DNA of 64,000 bases, taken from Psychrobacter glaciei. Its GTDB lineage: Bacteria > Pseudomonadota > Gammaproteobacteria > Pseudomonadales > Moraxellaceae. The position numbers and the translations under genes are program-made. The notes below the pieces were generated by a model. That model was not told where the DNA came from. It did no database searches and saw nothing but the letters and a program-made list of their open reading frames with translations. The stretch covers positions 496,001-560,000 of the forward strand of contig NZ_BMZR01000002.1 in assembly GCF_014652895.1 (NCBI RefSeq), read 5' to 3'. Of this stretch, positions 36,656-45,490 are shown one piece after another (within the stretch, counting starts at the first letter, position 1; each line of letters starts with the position of its first letter).

Positions 36656-37294
36656 ATGATATATCTTACGTCTATTTTCTTTACTACTTCTAAAACCATA
36701 AAACGCTCTGGTCGACTGCTGTTAGCGGTGCCCATCTGTTTGCTACTTCTCGGTTGCGACAGTTCTTCGTCTACGACTAATAAAGGGGTGAGCACTAAAG
36801 TTGCCCCCGTCGATAATGCGGAGCGCTCTGACCTGCAAGGGGTCGCCGATGACTCGCAAGACAATGGGCAAGCGAACGCTGATGCGCTGGCTAATGCAGA
36901 TACTGGACAATCCCTTATTAGCGCCGCACAGCCCACTGATGACACGCATGCACGTAGCGCACCGATGATTTCAGAGTCAAATAACGATAGTGCGCTACAA
37001 GCTACATTGATGGGCGATTATGGTGGTATGGTTCCTTGCTCGTCTTGCGATAATATCGACATTACTTTGAACTTGTTTGCTGATGGCTCAGTACTAAAAA
37101 AGAGCCTCTATAACAATGCTGAGCCGCCGCGCCAGCCACTGCTTGAGTCGGGTATCTATAGACAAGACAATGATACGATTACGATTGTTTATGAAAGCAA
37201 GAATATCGAAACTTACCATATCCAAGACAACCACTTGGTGATGATAGATGAGTATAAAAAACCTGACAACGACTACACGCTGTCACGCAAATAA
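36656..37294 (+). CDS. NlpE-like lipoprotein with copper-resistance N-terminal domain
   Basis: NlpE-type outer-membrane lipoproteins sense envelope stress or copper. From the chosen start (MIYLTSIFF) the 212-residue protein has a lipoprotein signal with lipobox LLLGC, placing the lipidated Cys near residue 34. A long Ser/Asp/Ala-rich linker follows. A C-terminal NlpE_N-like domain follows with GDYGGMVPCSSCDNIDITLNLFADGS (CxxC) and ESGIYRQDNDTITIVYES. E. coli NlpE has a second OB domain that is missing here. The frame extends upstream to 36557, so the start is uncertain. Confidence 0.8.
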   Translation: MIYLTSIFFTTSKTIKRSGRLLLAVPICLLLLGCDSSSSTTNKGVSTKVAPVDNAERSDLQGVADDSQDNGQANADALANADTGQSLISAAQPTDDTHARSAPMISESNNDSALQATLMGDYGGMVPCSSCDNIDITLNLFADGSVLKKSLYNNAEPPRQPLLESGIYRQDNDTITIVYESKNIETYHIQDNHLVMIDEYKKPDNDYTLSRK

Positions 37295-37316
37295 AAAAGC
37301 AGTGGGACAAAATATT

Positions 37317-37383
37317 TAGGGCATGTTGAACAGCCATAAACAGGCGCTTTTAATACCATCGTCGAAGGATCAAACACACCCTA
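37317..37383. repeat. Degenerate 67-bp element with TAGGG...CCCTA ends
   Basis: The left end TAGGGCATGTTGAACAG resembles the reverse of the right end (TAGGGTGTGTTTGATC). The left end also matches the end of the MITE-like element at 58686 (TAGGGTCTGTTGAACATTC) at most positions. No frame is present. It may be a decayed copy of the same element family. Confidence 0.5.
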
Positions 37384-37430
37384 ATATCGCGGTATCCAAT
37401 GATGCTAAATAAGCCAAACCATCCGTTGAA

Positions 37431-37457
37431 TGACGCCTATCTATCAGGCGTTTTTTA
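37431..37457 (+). terminator. Terminator after NlpE-like gene
   Basis: ACGCCT (37433-37438) pairs with AGGCGT (37446-37451). It is followed by TTTTTT. Confidence 0.75.
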
Positions 37458-37665
37458 TTGGTCATCCAACAGTGTTTACTTTACAATAAGCCCTTGTCTG
37501 CCCTCCTGATTGGTTGGTGATTACTTTTAGTTCTTGCTACAGTAATATAACCAGTAATAGCGACATTTAGGTTAAGTATGCCCTAAAAAGCCACGGTTGA
37601 TATCGGTAACTTTTGGGATAATACTGTATTTTTATTCTCTTCATTTAAGCTCGCACGGAACGTCT

Positions 37666-39171
37666 ATGCATATTCATATTCTTGGTATTTGTGGTACTTT
37701 TATGGGCTCGTTGGCCTTGTTGGCGCGCGAGCTTGGACATACGGTCACAGGCTCAGATGCCAATGTCTATCCGCCGATGTCCACCCAACTTGAAAACGCG
37801 GGCGTGACCATTGAGCAAGGCTATCTGGTGGCGCATTTGCAACCAGCGCCAGATTTGGTCGTCGTTGGTAATGCCATGAAGCGCGGCATGGATGTCATCG
37901 AGTATATGCTGGACACAGGTCTACGCTATACTTCAGGGCCGCAGTTTTTATCTGAGCAGGTATTGCAATCGCGTCATGTGATAGCTGTTGCCGGTACTCA
38001 CGGTAAAACCACGACGACGACCATGCTCGCTTGGATATTACATTATGCAGGCATCGACACTGGATTTTTAATCGGCGGTGTGCCACTTGTCGATACCACT
38101 GATGAGCGTTTACAGCAGGTCTTCGCTCACAGCAGTTATTTGGGTGCTGACAAAATTGATAATGACGATTCGGCAAATACTGGCTATTTTGTCATTGAAG
38201 CAGATGAGTATGACTCTGCATTTTTTGATAAGCGTTCAAAGTTCGTTCATTACCGCCCGCGTACGGCTATTTTAAATAACCTTGAATTTGACCATGCTGA
38301 TATCTTCGCAGATCTCAATGCTATTCAGACACAATTTCATCATATGGTGCGCATGATTCCGAGCACTGGTAAAATCATTATGCCCACGGCGACTGCCAGC
38401 TTAGAGGATACGTTGGCAAAAGGCGTTTGGACACCCGTTTGGCGAACCACCGTGCTCGGTTCAGCAGCAAACGCTACCAGTGTAGAAGATGATAATTTAG
38501 ACAATAGCAGCGAGTGGCAGGCTGAGCTTATCAGCGAAGATGGTGGTCAGTTTAGCGTAAGTTTTGTGGCTGACGCTGCTGATAAAAACGCCACGGGAGT
38601 CGTCGATTGGTCGATGAGCGGTATTCATAACGTGAATAATGCGCTGGTGGCTGTTGCGGCAGCTTATAATGTTGGTGTGTGTGTCAAAACGGCTTGCGCT
38701 GCATTGTCTGCCTTTGCTGGTATTAAACGTCGCATGGAGCTGATCGGTGAGGTAAATGACATCTTAGTCTTTGACGATTTCGCCCATCACCCCACTGCCA
38801 TTACCACTACGTTAGATGGTGCCAAAAAGAAACTGGCGAACAGACGTATTTGGGCCATCATTGAGCCACGTAGTAACACCATGAAAATGGGCATTCATCA
38901 AGACAGCTTGGCTGAGTCTGCTGCCCTCGCCGACTATACACTGTGGTATGAGCCGACAGGACTAGAATGGGGTCTAAAAGACGTCATTGATCAGGCCACT
39001 GCTACAAACTCTACTATGAGTAACCAACAAGTGCTCTCTAGTGTCGATGCCATTATCGAACATATCGACACGCATGCAACAGCTGGTGATGCCATTGTGA
39101 TTATGTCTAATGGTGGTTTTGAAGGTATTCATCAACGCTTATTAACTGCGCTACATAACAAAGCAACGTAA
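37666..39171 (+). CDS. mpl: UDP-N-acetylmuramate:L-Ala-gamma-D-Glu-meso-DAP ligase Mpl
   Basis: Mpl re-attaches recycled murein tripeptide to UDP-MurNAc in peptidoglycan recycling. The 501-residue Mur-ligase starts MHIHILGICGTFMGSLALLAR, a nucleotide-binding N-terminus typical of Mpl/MurC. The ATP loop is VIAVAGTHGKTTTTTMLAWIL. FVIEADEYDSAFFDKRSKFVHYRP and NLEFDHADIF follow, and later VFDDFAHHPTAITTTL. The signature EPRSNTMKMG near residue 400 separates Mpl from MurC. CGGA precedes the ATG; an upstream in-frame start at 37597 lacks support. Confidence 0.96.
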   Translation: MHIHILGICGTFMGSLALLARELGHTVTGSDANVYPPMSTQLENAGVTIEQGYLVAHLQPAPDLVVVGNAMKRGMDVIEYMLDTGLRYTSGPQFLSEQVLQSRHVIAVAGTHGKTTTTTMLAWILHYAGIDTGFLIGGVPLVDTTDERLQQVFAHSSYLGADKIDNDDSANTGYFVIEADEYDSAFFDKRSKFVHYRPRTAILNNLEFDHADIFADLNAIQTQFHHMVRMIPSTGKIIMPTATASLEDTLAKGVWTPVWRTTVLGSAANATSVEDDNLDNSSEWQAELISEDGGQFSVSFVADAADKNATGVVDWSMSGIHNVNNALVAVAAAYNVGVCVKTACAALSAFAGIKRRMELIGEVNDILVFDDFAHHPTAITTTLDGAKKKLANRRIWAIIEPRSNTMKMGIHQDSLAESAALADYTLWYEPTGLEWGLKDVIDQATATNSTMSNQQVLSSVDAIIEHIDTHATAGDAIVIMSNGGFEGIHQRLLTALHNKAT

Positions 39172-39204
39172 AAAGGCTATGTAAAATGTATCAATGTGCT
39201 AATT

Positions 39205-39218
39205 GATGACACGCCCTA
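39205..39218. repeat. Solitary element end GATGACACGCCCTA
   Basis: It matches the outer end of the palindrome at 13031-13069 (GAGGACACGCCCTA) at 13 of 14 positions. It occurs as a single end with no partner nearby. Confidence 0.45.
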
Positions 39219-39245
39219 GCCAGTAAAGATTTAGTCTTGAATAAG

Positions 39246-39279
39246 AGCGTTGCTTATTATCAATGAGCAACGCTTTTTT
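39246..39279 (+). terminator. Terminator after mpl
   Basis: AGCGTTGCT (39246-39254) pairs with AGCAACGCT (39266-39274), followed by TTTTT. Confidence 0.85.
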
Positions 39280-39557
39280 ATTATCAGACTTTTTTATTAT
39301 TTTGGAATGTCTCAGCATTTGCAATAGCCATAACTCATAAGCCATGAGTTGCGTTTGCGACTTCGCTACCTTCTTAACCTTTCATTTACTTATCCTACGT
39401 GTATCTTAGCAAATCGAGGGTTTTCCTCACACAGCTCATACACTGGTAACATTTCGCGCTTACCTTTAGTTCTAGACAGTCCCTACAATGTAGTTATCGA
39501 AATTAATAAACGAATTAATAAATAACATATAATTGATAATAAATTTAGGAGAATGAT

Positions 39558-39812
39558 ATGAGCTTTATTTGGATGATTATTGTAGGTTTGGTCGCAGGTT
39601 TATTGGCACGAGCTATCAAGCCAGGTAGCGACCCTATGGGTTGGATAATGACCATTGTATTGGGTATTGTTGGTGCTTTAGTAGGTGGCTTCTTGGCCGG
39701 ACTAATCGGCATAAATGCTGACGGTGGTTTTACTGGTCTAATATTCTCAGTAATTGGTGCCATAATCTTGCTGTTCATCTATGAGATGATTATGAGCAAG
39801 CGTCGTATCTAA
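39558..39812 (+). CDS. GlsB/YeaQ/YmgE family stress-associated membrane protein
   Basis: An 84-residue hydrophobic, glycine-rich protein. Its arrangement is typical of the transglycosylase-associated GlsB/YeaQ/YmgE family: FIWMIIVGLVAGLLARAI and KPGSDPMGWIMTIVLGIVGALVGGFL, then a third segment FSVIGAIILLFIYEM. AGGAG lies just upstream. The family is linked to stress responses, but its biochemical function is not known. Monocistronic with its own terminator. Confidence 0.9.
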   Translation: MSFIWMIIVGLVAGLLARAIKPGSDPMGWIMTIVLGIVGALVGGFLAGLIGINADGGFTGLIFSVIGAIILLFIYEMIMSKRRI

Positions 39813-39838
39813 TCACGTTTAATGTGATATACGATTGA

Positions 39839-39875
39839 CAAAAAAAGGTCTGGCGATAAGCGAGACCTTTTTTAT
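39839..39875 (+). terminator. Terminator after GlsB/YeaQ gene
   Basis: AAAAAAGGTCT pairs with AGACCTTTTTT across an 11-nt loop. The T-run follows. Confidence 0.85.
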
Positions 39876-40011
39876 TGTCTGGCTGTATTGCGCTTATTCA
39901 TAGCGACATAAACACAGCGATATCAACAGGTGGCATTGATAAGCATTACTTTTGTCCCCATTTATCTTATAATAGCTCCACTATTTTATATTTATTATTG
40001 AGGTGAGCCGT

Positions 40012-40566
40012 ATGGCATTACTCCCTATCTTAAGCTATCCAGACCCGCGCTTACGCACCCTTGCAAAGCCTGTCAAGGAAGTCACTGCTGAAATAAAAAC
40101 CTTAATCGCTGATATGATTGAGACCATGTATGATGCCCAAGGTATTGGTTTGGCTGCCAGTCAAGTAGATCGTCATATTCAGCTCATCGTTATCGATTTG
40201 TCAGAAGACAAAAATGCTCCTAAGGTTTTTGTTAACCCGAAAGTCACGCCATTGGTGGAAGAAAAGCAACCGTACGAAGAGGGTTGTTTGTCTGTACCTG
40301 AAGTCTATGACAGTGTTGAGCGCCCAAACAAAGTGCGTATTGAAGCCTTAGATGAGAATGGTGAAAAAATCGATGAAGAAGTAGAAGGCTTACTTGCCGT
40401 CTGTATTCAGCATGAAATGGATCATCTGAATGGGGTCATATTCGTCGATTATTTATCACGTCTCAAACAAACTCGAGCGCGTGACAAAGTTCGTAAAGTG
40501 CTCAAAATACGTGAAAAACAGGGCGAGCAATCCGCTGAAAAACAGCCGCAAACCACCAATGCTTGA
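40012..40566 (+). CDS. def: Peptide deformylase
   Basis: Def removes the N-formyl group from new proteins. The 184-residue product shows the three family motifs: [10 protein letters not shown] (motif 1), [10 protein letters not shown] (motif 2, metal Cys) and [12 protein letters not shown] (motif 3, HExxH). The ATG at 40012 is preceded by the strong Shine-Dalgarno GAGGTGAG. A GTG at 40003 in the same frame is part of that site rather than a start. The C-terminus is a lysine/glutamine-rich extension. Unusually it is not next to fmt. Confidence 0.96.
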   Translation: MALLPILSYPDPRLRTLAKPVKEVTAEIKTLIADMIETMYDAQGIGLAASQVDRHIQLIVIDLSEDKNAPKVFVNPKVTPLVEEKQPYEEGCLSVPEVYDSVERPNKVRIEALDENGEKIDEEVEGLLAVCIQHEMDHLNGVIFVDYLSRLKQTRARDKVRKVLKIREKQGEQSAEKQPQTTNA

Positions 40567-40671
40567 TACAACCTGTCTTTAGAGCGTTTGGGGCTTTTTT
40601 GCTCGACCATTCTAAAGCGACGCTATTTTTTATTATCCACCACATATTGTTTTTATTAGAGGTTTCCTACC

Positions 40672-41853
40672 ATGACCATGATCAAAATTGACCAATATTT
40701 TGACCCTGCCGGCTGGCAGAAATTCACCAAAGCTGCCGAAGGTCGCGAAACCCCATTTTTAGTGGTGGACCTTAGCCGTATTAAAACCAAATATCATGAA
40801 ATGGTTGGTTTTTTCCCGAATGCCAAGTTGCATTATGCGATGAAAGCCAGCCCTGCAGTTGAGGTCATTAATTTACTGGCCGAGCTTGGTTCAAACTTTG
40901 ATTGTGCGTCCATTTATGAGCTTGACCGTGTCCTTGACTGCGGCGTTGAACCATCGCGTATTTCTTACGGAAACACCATCAAAAAAGCAGAACATGTCAA
41001 ATATGCATTTGAGAAAGGCATTGATTTATATGCGACTGACTCAGAAGCCGATTTAAAAAATATTGCTAAGCATGCCCCTGGTTCAAAGATATTTGTGCGT
41101 ATCTTAGTACAAGGCTCTGAGACCGCTGAATGGCCATTATCACGCAAGTTTGGTTGTCATCCGAATATGGCGATTGAGCTGTTGATTCAAGCCCGTGATT
41201 TGGGCCTGGTGCCTTATGGCATCTCGTTCCATGTGGGTAGCCAACAAAAAGACGTTGCCGCTTGGGATGATGCCTTAGCCAAGGTCAAATATATGTTTGA
41301 CTGGATGAAAAACGAAGAAGATATTAAGCTACAAATGATTAACCTAGGTGGCGGCTTTCCAGCCAACTATATCAGCGAAGTCAATCCGGTAAAAGTCTAT
41401 GCTGAAGAAATCACTCGTTATTTGACGGATGACTATAATGACGAAGACATGCCAGAGATTATCCTAGAACCAGGTCGTTCATTGGTTGGTGGTTCAGGGG
41501 TGCTGGTCAGCGATGTGGTGCTTATTTCGCGTAAATCGAACACCGACTTGACGCGTTGGGTATACACCGATGTGGGCTTATTCCAAGGCTTAATTGAAAC
41601 CTTGGGTGAAGCGATCAAGTATCCGGTTTATACGCCTAAGATGGAAACGTCAACCAGCGAAGGTACGGTCGTGTTAGCCGGTCCAACTTGTGATTCGACT
41701 GATATTATGTATGAAGAAGCAGGCTATCAGTTGCCAGAAGAGCTGGAGATTGGTGATAAAATCTTTTGGTTAACCACTGGTGCTTATACTAACTCGTATT
41801 CATCTGTTGAGTTCAATGGTTTTCCACCGTTAGAAGTGATTTATATTGACTAG
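40672..41853 (+). CDS. PLP-dependent ornithine/lysine decarboxylase (fold III)
   Basis: This alanine-racemase-fold decarboxylase makes putrescine or cadaverine from ornithine or lysine. The 393-residue product shows the PLP-lysine motif HYAMKASPAVEV and then FDCASIYELDRVL and RISYGNTIKK. The HVGSQQ motif follows. LGGGFPANY precedes the PLP-phosphate site EPGRSLVG. CDSTDIMYEE with the active-site Cys is near the C-terminus. The product has the length of eukaryotic-type ODCs found in Pseudomonas and relatives. Ornithine versus lysine preference cannot be read from the sequence. GAGG precedes the ATG. Monocistronic. Confidence 0.9.
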   Translation: MTMIKIDQYFDPAGWQKFTKAAEGRETPFLVVDLSRIKTKYHEMVGFFPNAKLHYAMKASPAVEVINLLAELGSNFDCASIYELDRVLDCGVEPSRISYGNTIKKAEHVKYAFEKGIDLYATDSEADLKNIAKHAPGSKIFVRILVQGSETAEWPLSRKFGCHPNMAIELLIQARDLGLVPYGISFHVGSQQKDVAAWDDALAKVKYMFDWMKNEEDIKLQMINLGGGFPANYISEVNPVKVYAEEITRYLTDDYNDEDMPEIILEPGRSLVGGSGVLVSDVVLISRKSNTDLTRWVYTDVGLFQGLIETLGEAIKYPVYTPKMETSTSEGTVVLAGPTCDSTDIMYEEAGYQLPEELEIGDKIFWLTTGAYTNSYSSVEFNGFPPLEVIYID

Positions 41854-41872
41854 CATTTCGTCAGTATTATTT

Positions 41873-41914
41873 AAAAAAAGCGCGGTACTGTGATTCGCAG
41901 TGCCGCGCTTTTTT
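41873..41914. terminator. Bidirectional terminator after the decarboxylase gene
   Basis: A 12-bp GC-rich stem, AGCGCGGTACTG (41879-41890) with CAGTGCCGCGCT (41898-41909), is flanked by A and T runs. It can also end the convergent gene at 41945-42847. Confidence 0.9.
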
Positions 41915-41944
41915 ATGCCAAAAACAATATTAATCCATGCAATG

Positions 41945-42847
41945 CTACTGCACCATTATCCAGATTGGTGTGCTGTTAGTATTATTCATAGCGCGATTAC
42001 TTGCATAAGTTGAGCGTTGAGTTTGGCTATTCTGTGAAATCTGACCGATAGTCACCCACTGTCCACGTGGCACGATAAGGGTACTATCTAAGCGCTGACC
42101 TTGAGTGGCTTGATGACTATTTTTATTATAAGACGCATTAGAGCGCACGAGCCTCTCTTCAACTTGTGATAACTGCACTTCGACTTGACCATTGGCAAGC
42201 AGCCTTGGCGTAACGGCAATACCTTGCGTCGTTGGCAATAATACTTGCTGCTGAATAATAATCTGTCCCGACGGGCGATTATAAGTTGGGTACGTATAAG
42301 TCTGAGTCAGCGCATAGAGCGTGCCTGTGCTGATACTCGCGGCACTGCCTGACAGCGTTTGCACTTGATATAAATTATTTGTTTGCTGCTGACTGTTGCG
42401 CTGGTTAATCATGCCTGCGCCTTGGATACCTCGATTGGTGATAATAACCTGCCCTTGCTGGATGCTACCTTGGGTACTGCTATTATTTCCCACACGCACA
42501 GCGACCGTTAACGCTTGTGGTTGGCGGTCAATTTGGCTCAATAGCTGCTGTATTGCCTGATAATTAGCAGCAGTCGTGCGGAGTACCAGCTTATCCTGAT
42601 AGGTTGCAACTGTGCCACCATCGCGACTGGTATTTAGCTGCTGACGAACTGATGGCAACAATGCATCGCCACCATAGGTATGAATGACGTAGGTTTGGTA
42701 AGTGGCCGCTTGTACGGTGGCTGGTAAGATAGCTATGATTACGCTAAAGGTCAGGGTAAATGCTGTTTGACGTACGTAGCTAACACTTTTGAGAGAAGTC
42801 AAAGCGCTACTGAGCTTAGCTTTTATAGTCAATTTAGCCTTATTCAT
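41945..42847 (-). CDS. Solitary secretin-like periplasmic protein
   Basis: The 300-residue product has a basic N-terminus and a signal-like hydrophobic segment (about residues 28-47, ending ATVQAA). Residues about 50-100 resemble a secretin N-domain (YQTYVIHTYGGDALLPSVRQQL, then VLRTTAANYQAIQQLLSQIDRQP). The rest is rich in Gln, Asn, Ser and Thr, with a C-terminal part like the start of a secretin barrel (VTPRLLANGQVEVQLSQVEER, STLIVPRGQWVTIGQIS). There is no full-length secretin core, and no secretion genes are nearby. It may be a small NolW/secretin-related envelope protein; its function is unknown. Confidence 0.65.
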   Translation of the reverse strand: MNKAKLTIKAKLSSALTSLKSVSYVRQTAFTLTFSVIIAILPATVQAATYQTYVIHTYGGDALLPSVRQQLNTSRDGGTVATYQDKLVLRTTAANYQAIQQLLSQIDRQPQALTVAVRVGNNSSTQGSIQQGQVIITNRGIQGAGMINQRNSQQQTNNLYQVQTLSGSAASISTGTLYALTQTYTYPTYNRPSGQIIIQQQVLLPTTQGIAVTPRLLANGQVEVQLSQVEERLVRSNASYNKNSHQATQGQRLDSTLIVPRGQWVTIGQISQNSQTQRSTYASNRAMNNTNSTPIWIMVQ

Positions 42848-42928
42848 ACGCCTACCTCACCACTATTCAGCACCCATCACACCAGCAATCAAGAAGCTAT
42901 AATCACTCAAACATTAATCATTCAAATT

Positions 42929-43777
42929 TTAGTCATTTAGACCCAAAACATCTTGCATATTATATTGCCCGACTTTTTGCTGAATAACCCAAGTTGCGGC
43001 ACGTACAGCACCAGCTGCAAAGGTCATCCGTGCGCGCGCGCGATGGGTAATCTCGACGACTTCACCGTCAGCAATAAACATCACGGTATGATCACCAATG
43101 ATTTCACCACCGCGAATGGCATGAATACCAATAGTGCCTGCTTCGCGCTCGCCTGTTTGTCCTTCACGACCATAGACAGCAACGTCTTTTAAGTTTTGTC
43201 CACGTGCTTCTGCGACCGCTTCTGCCATCATGTAAGCCGTACCCGATGGTGCATCGATTTTATGCTTATGATGCGCTTCAATGACTTCTACATCTGCATC
43301 ATTGCCAAATGCTTTTGCCGCCATGCCGAGCAACTTTAATGACAGATTAACGCCTGTTGAATAATTACCAGCATAGACGATGGCAATTTTTTCACTTGCC
43401 GTTGCCAATACTTGCTCTTGTTGCTCATTGAAGCCAGTGGTGCCGATGACCATCGCCACACCGTTAGCCGCGCAAATCTGCATATTTTGTTCAGTGGCAT
43501 CAGGCAAGCTAAAATCAATCAGCACATCGATGTCATTAATGACCGTTTTTAAGTCATCGACAATTTGCACCTCTAAACGTCCGATAGCAGCGACTTCGCC
43601 AGCATCTGCACCCACAAGGCTAGATCCTTGGCGTTCAATCGCGGCGTTAAGCGTGGTTTGCGTGTTATCTTGTACGGCTTCGATGAGCATACGCCCCATA
43701 CGACCACCAGCACCGATGACACCGACTCTGATGGCTTGTTTATTTGTATTTTCTTGCGCTGTTATCTGTTGGCTCAT
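42929..43777 (-). CDS. dapB: 4-hydroxy-tetrahydrodipicolinate reductase
   Basis: DapB reduces hydroxy-tetrahydrodipicolinate in lysine and meso-DAP synthesis. The 282-residue product has the dinucleotide-binding loop VGVIGAGGRMGRML near residue 18. DFSLPDATEQNM and GTTGFNEQQ follow, then YAGNYSTGVNL. The catalytic motif is EAHHKHKIDAPSGTA, and the later FIADGEVVEITHRARARMTFA is also conserved. The lead residues (MSQQITAQENTNKQ) are an extra polar extension. It is downstream of dnaJ on the same strand, with a strong terminator between, so it is probably transcribed separately. Confidence 0.96.
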   Translation of the reverse strand: MSQQITAQENTNKQAIRVGVIGAGGRMGRMLIEAVQDNTQTTLNAAIERQGSSLVGADAGEVAAIGRLEVQIVDDLKTVINDIDVLIDFSLPDATEQNMQICAANGVAMVIGTTGFNEQQEQVLATASEKIAIVYAGNYSTGVNLSLKLLGMAAKAFGNDADVEVIEAHHKHKIDAPSGTAYMMAEAVAEARGQNLKDVAVYGREGQTGEREAGTIGIHAIRGGEIIGDHTVMFIADGEVVEITHRARARMTFAAGAVRAATWVIQQKVGQYNMQDVLGLND

Positions 43778-43879
43778 ATTTTTACCCTAAAAGCTCTATA
43801 TTAATAAGAAAGGTTTTGAATGCTATTTGTCGTAAGTTTAGCAAATATCACCACCTGAGTGGTTTTTTATACTTCCAAT

Positions 43880-43920
43880 AAAAACCCCCAGTGTTTCATG
43901 TGAAACACTGGGGGTTTTGT
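43880..43920. terminator. Terminator after dnaJ, containing a parS-like site
   Basis: The arms ACCCCCAGTGTTTCA and TGAAACACTGGGGGT form a near-perfect stem, with an A-run and a T-run on the two sides. It lies between dnaJ and dapB on the minus strand. The central part (43892-43907) reads TGTTTCATGTGAAACA, one mismatch from the parS palindrome, so this segment may have a second role. Confidence 0.85.
43892..43907. promoter_or_regulatory. parS-like site, 15 of 16 matches
   Basis: TGTTTCATGTGAAACA differs from the exact site at 31185 only at the central position 8. It lies inside a terminator stem, which could by itself explain the palindrome. Confidence 0.45.
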
Positions 43921-43960
43921 ATCTAGTCATTCAACCAAACGAGTGATTAAAACAACTCAG

Positions 43961-45091
43961 TTAATCGAATAAGTCACCAATCTTTTTGAAGAATGATTTT
44001 TTATGCGGTGACTGCTGATGCTTGCTATCACCGTCGAGCGTATCTTGGAATTGACGTAACAAGTCTTTTTGCTCGCGAGTCAGATTAACTGGCGTCTCGA
44101 TGACCACACGGCAGATCAAATCACCTTTCATGGTCGTACGTACTGGCGTCACACCTCTGCCACGGACACGTAATAATTTACCACTTTGCGTCCCTTCTGC
44201 GACCTTGATTTTGACTTTGCCATCTAGGGTTGGAATCTCAACTTCTTTACCCAATGCCGCATCGGTAATGCTCACTGGCACGTCCATATAGAGATCGGCA
44301 CCTTGGCGGGTAAAGACATTATGCGGTTTGACGCGTACTTCAACGTATAGATCGCCATTTTGCACGCCTGCGCCGCCAGCTTCACCTTCGCCCGATAAAC
44401 GGACGCGATCACCATCATCAACGCCTGCTGGGATAGACACTTCTAGCGTGCGTGATTTGTCTTTGACGCCATTACCATGACAGTCAGAACAAGGGTTTCT
44501 AATCTGTTTTCCAGAGCCGCCACACTGTGGGCAAGCTTGCTGAACGGCAAAGAATCCTTGCTGCATACGAACTTGACCTTGACCATGACACATCTGGCAA
44601 GTCACGACATCAGAGGCATTTTTTGCTCCCTTACCATCGCAAGTATCGCAAGGTGCAGGCGCGGTAAAGCTGATTTCTTTTTTACAGCCGCGTACCGCTT
44701 CTTCTAGGGTCAGCTCTATGACATAACGCAAGTCTGAGCCGCGACGTGAACGTCCACCGCCGCCGCCACGTGATTGACCAAAGATATCGCCAAAGTTGCC
44801 AAAGATATCGCCAAAGATGTCTTGGAAGTTGCCGCCACCAGCACCGCCAGCGCCGCCCATGCCATTTTCAAAGGCTGAATGCCCCATGCGATCGTAAGCA
44901 GAGCGCTTGCTTTCATCGCTAAGCACTTCATAAGCCATCGACGCTTCTTTAAACTTGTCTTCGGCATCAGGATCATCAGAGTTGCGGTCTGGATGATATT
45001 TCATCGCCAGCTTGCGGTAAGCTCGTTTCACTTCCTTACTATCAGCGGTTTTATTGACACCTAATACTTCATAAAAATCGCGCTTACTCAT
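43961..45091 (-). CDS. dnaJ: Chaperone DnaJ
   Basis: DnaJ is the Hsp40 co-chaperone that stimulates DnaK ATPase and delivers clients. The 376-residue product starts [19 protein letters not shown] after AGGAGAG. The J-domain has [16 protein letters not shown]. It is followed by a glycine/phenylalanine-rich region (about residues 75-125). Four CxxCxGxG zinc repeats follow: [27 protein letters not shown] and CSDCHGNGV. Two C-terminal beta domains complete it. An upstream in-frame start adds 16 residues without support. dnaK is not in the window, so dnaJ is separated from dnaK here. A parS-like site lies about 95 bp upstream. Confidence 0.97.
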   Translation of the reverse strand: MSKRDFYEVLGVNKTADSKEVKRAYRKLAMKYHPDRNSDDPDAEDKFKEASMAYEVLSDESKRSAYDRMGHSAFENGMGGAGGAGGGNFQDIFGDIFGNFGDIFGQSRGGGGGRSRRGSDLRYVIELTLEEAVRGCKKEISFTAPAPCDTCDGKGAKNASDVVTCQMCHGQGQVRMQQGFFAVQQACPQCGGSGKQIRNPCSDCHGNGVKDKSRTLEVSIPAGVDDGDRVRLSGEGEAGGAGVQNGDLYVEVRVKPHNVFTRQGADLYMDVPVSITDAALGKEVEIPTLDGKVKIKVAEGTQSGKLLRVRGRGVTPVRTTMKGDLICRVVIETPVNLTREQKDLLRQFQDTLDGDSKHQQSPHKKSFFKKIGDLFD

Positions 45092-45490
45092 GGGCTCTCC
45101 TATCGTCTTTACAGTGCCGCCTGCTGGTCGATTCACCAAACCAAATCAACTATCGCCTTGTTTCTGTACTCGATTGTTCTGTTAGGTTTCACATGAAACA
45201 TAGCAGAACACGAGCGAATGGAAGCAATAATGGTATGAATCTTATAAGCGAATACGGCGGGATGCTGCTTAGCCAAATCAATTATTAAAAGTTTGCGCTA
45301 TTTATGGAGATAGCTGAGTAATTTATCAAGCTTTGACCTCATGAAATTACCGACTCGCTAGGTTTGGTCAGATCAAAAAAGATTTTGGTAGTAAATGGAC
45401 AAAGCTTTTTATACCCGCCCAAGGTTAAGTCGTGCTAATATTTAGCGCCATATTGATGCCGATTAAGTTTGCGATAAGGTAAGAATTTTT
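45092..45490. other. Divergent intergenic region between dnaJ and DUF2939 gene
   Basis: About 400 bp without a supported gene. It contains a parS-like site at 45185 and must hold promoters in both directions. No clear heat-shock (sigma-32) promoter was seen. Confidence 0.5.
45185..45200. promoter_or_regulatory. parS-like site, 14 of 16 matches
   Basis: GGTTTCACATGAAACA matches the exact parS palindrome at 14 of 16 positions. It is in the dnaJ upstream region, 1.3 kb from the 43892 site. It shares with that site the CATGTG/CACATG core variant. Confidence 0.4.

Larger units (their letters stand above)
37295..37665. other. Intergenic region between NlpE-like gene and mpl
   Basis: About 370 bp holding a degenerate inverted-repeat element (37317-37383), a terminator (37431-37457) and a third TAGGGCAT-type end near 37573-37586, read on the minus strand. 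Confidence 0.5.
39172..39557. other. Intergenic region between mpl and GlsB/YeaQ gene
   Basis: About 386 bp containing a solitary mobile-element-like end (39205-39218) and a terminator (39246-39279). The rest shows no feature except AGGAG before 39558. Confidence 0.5.
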
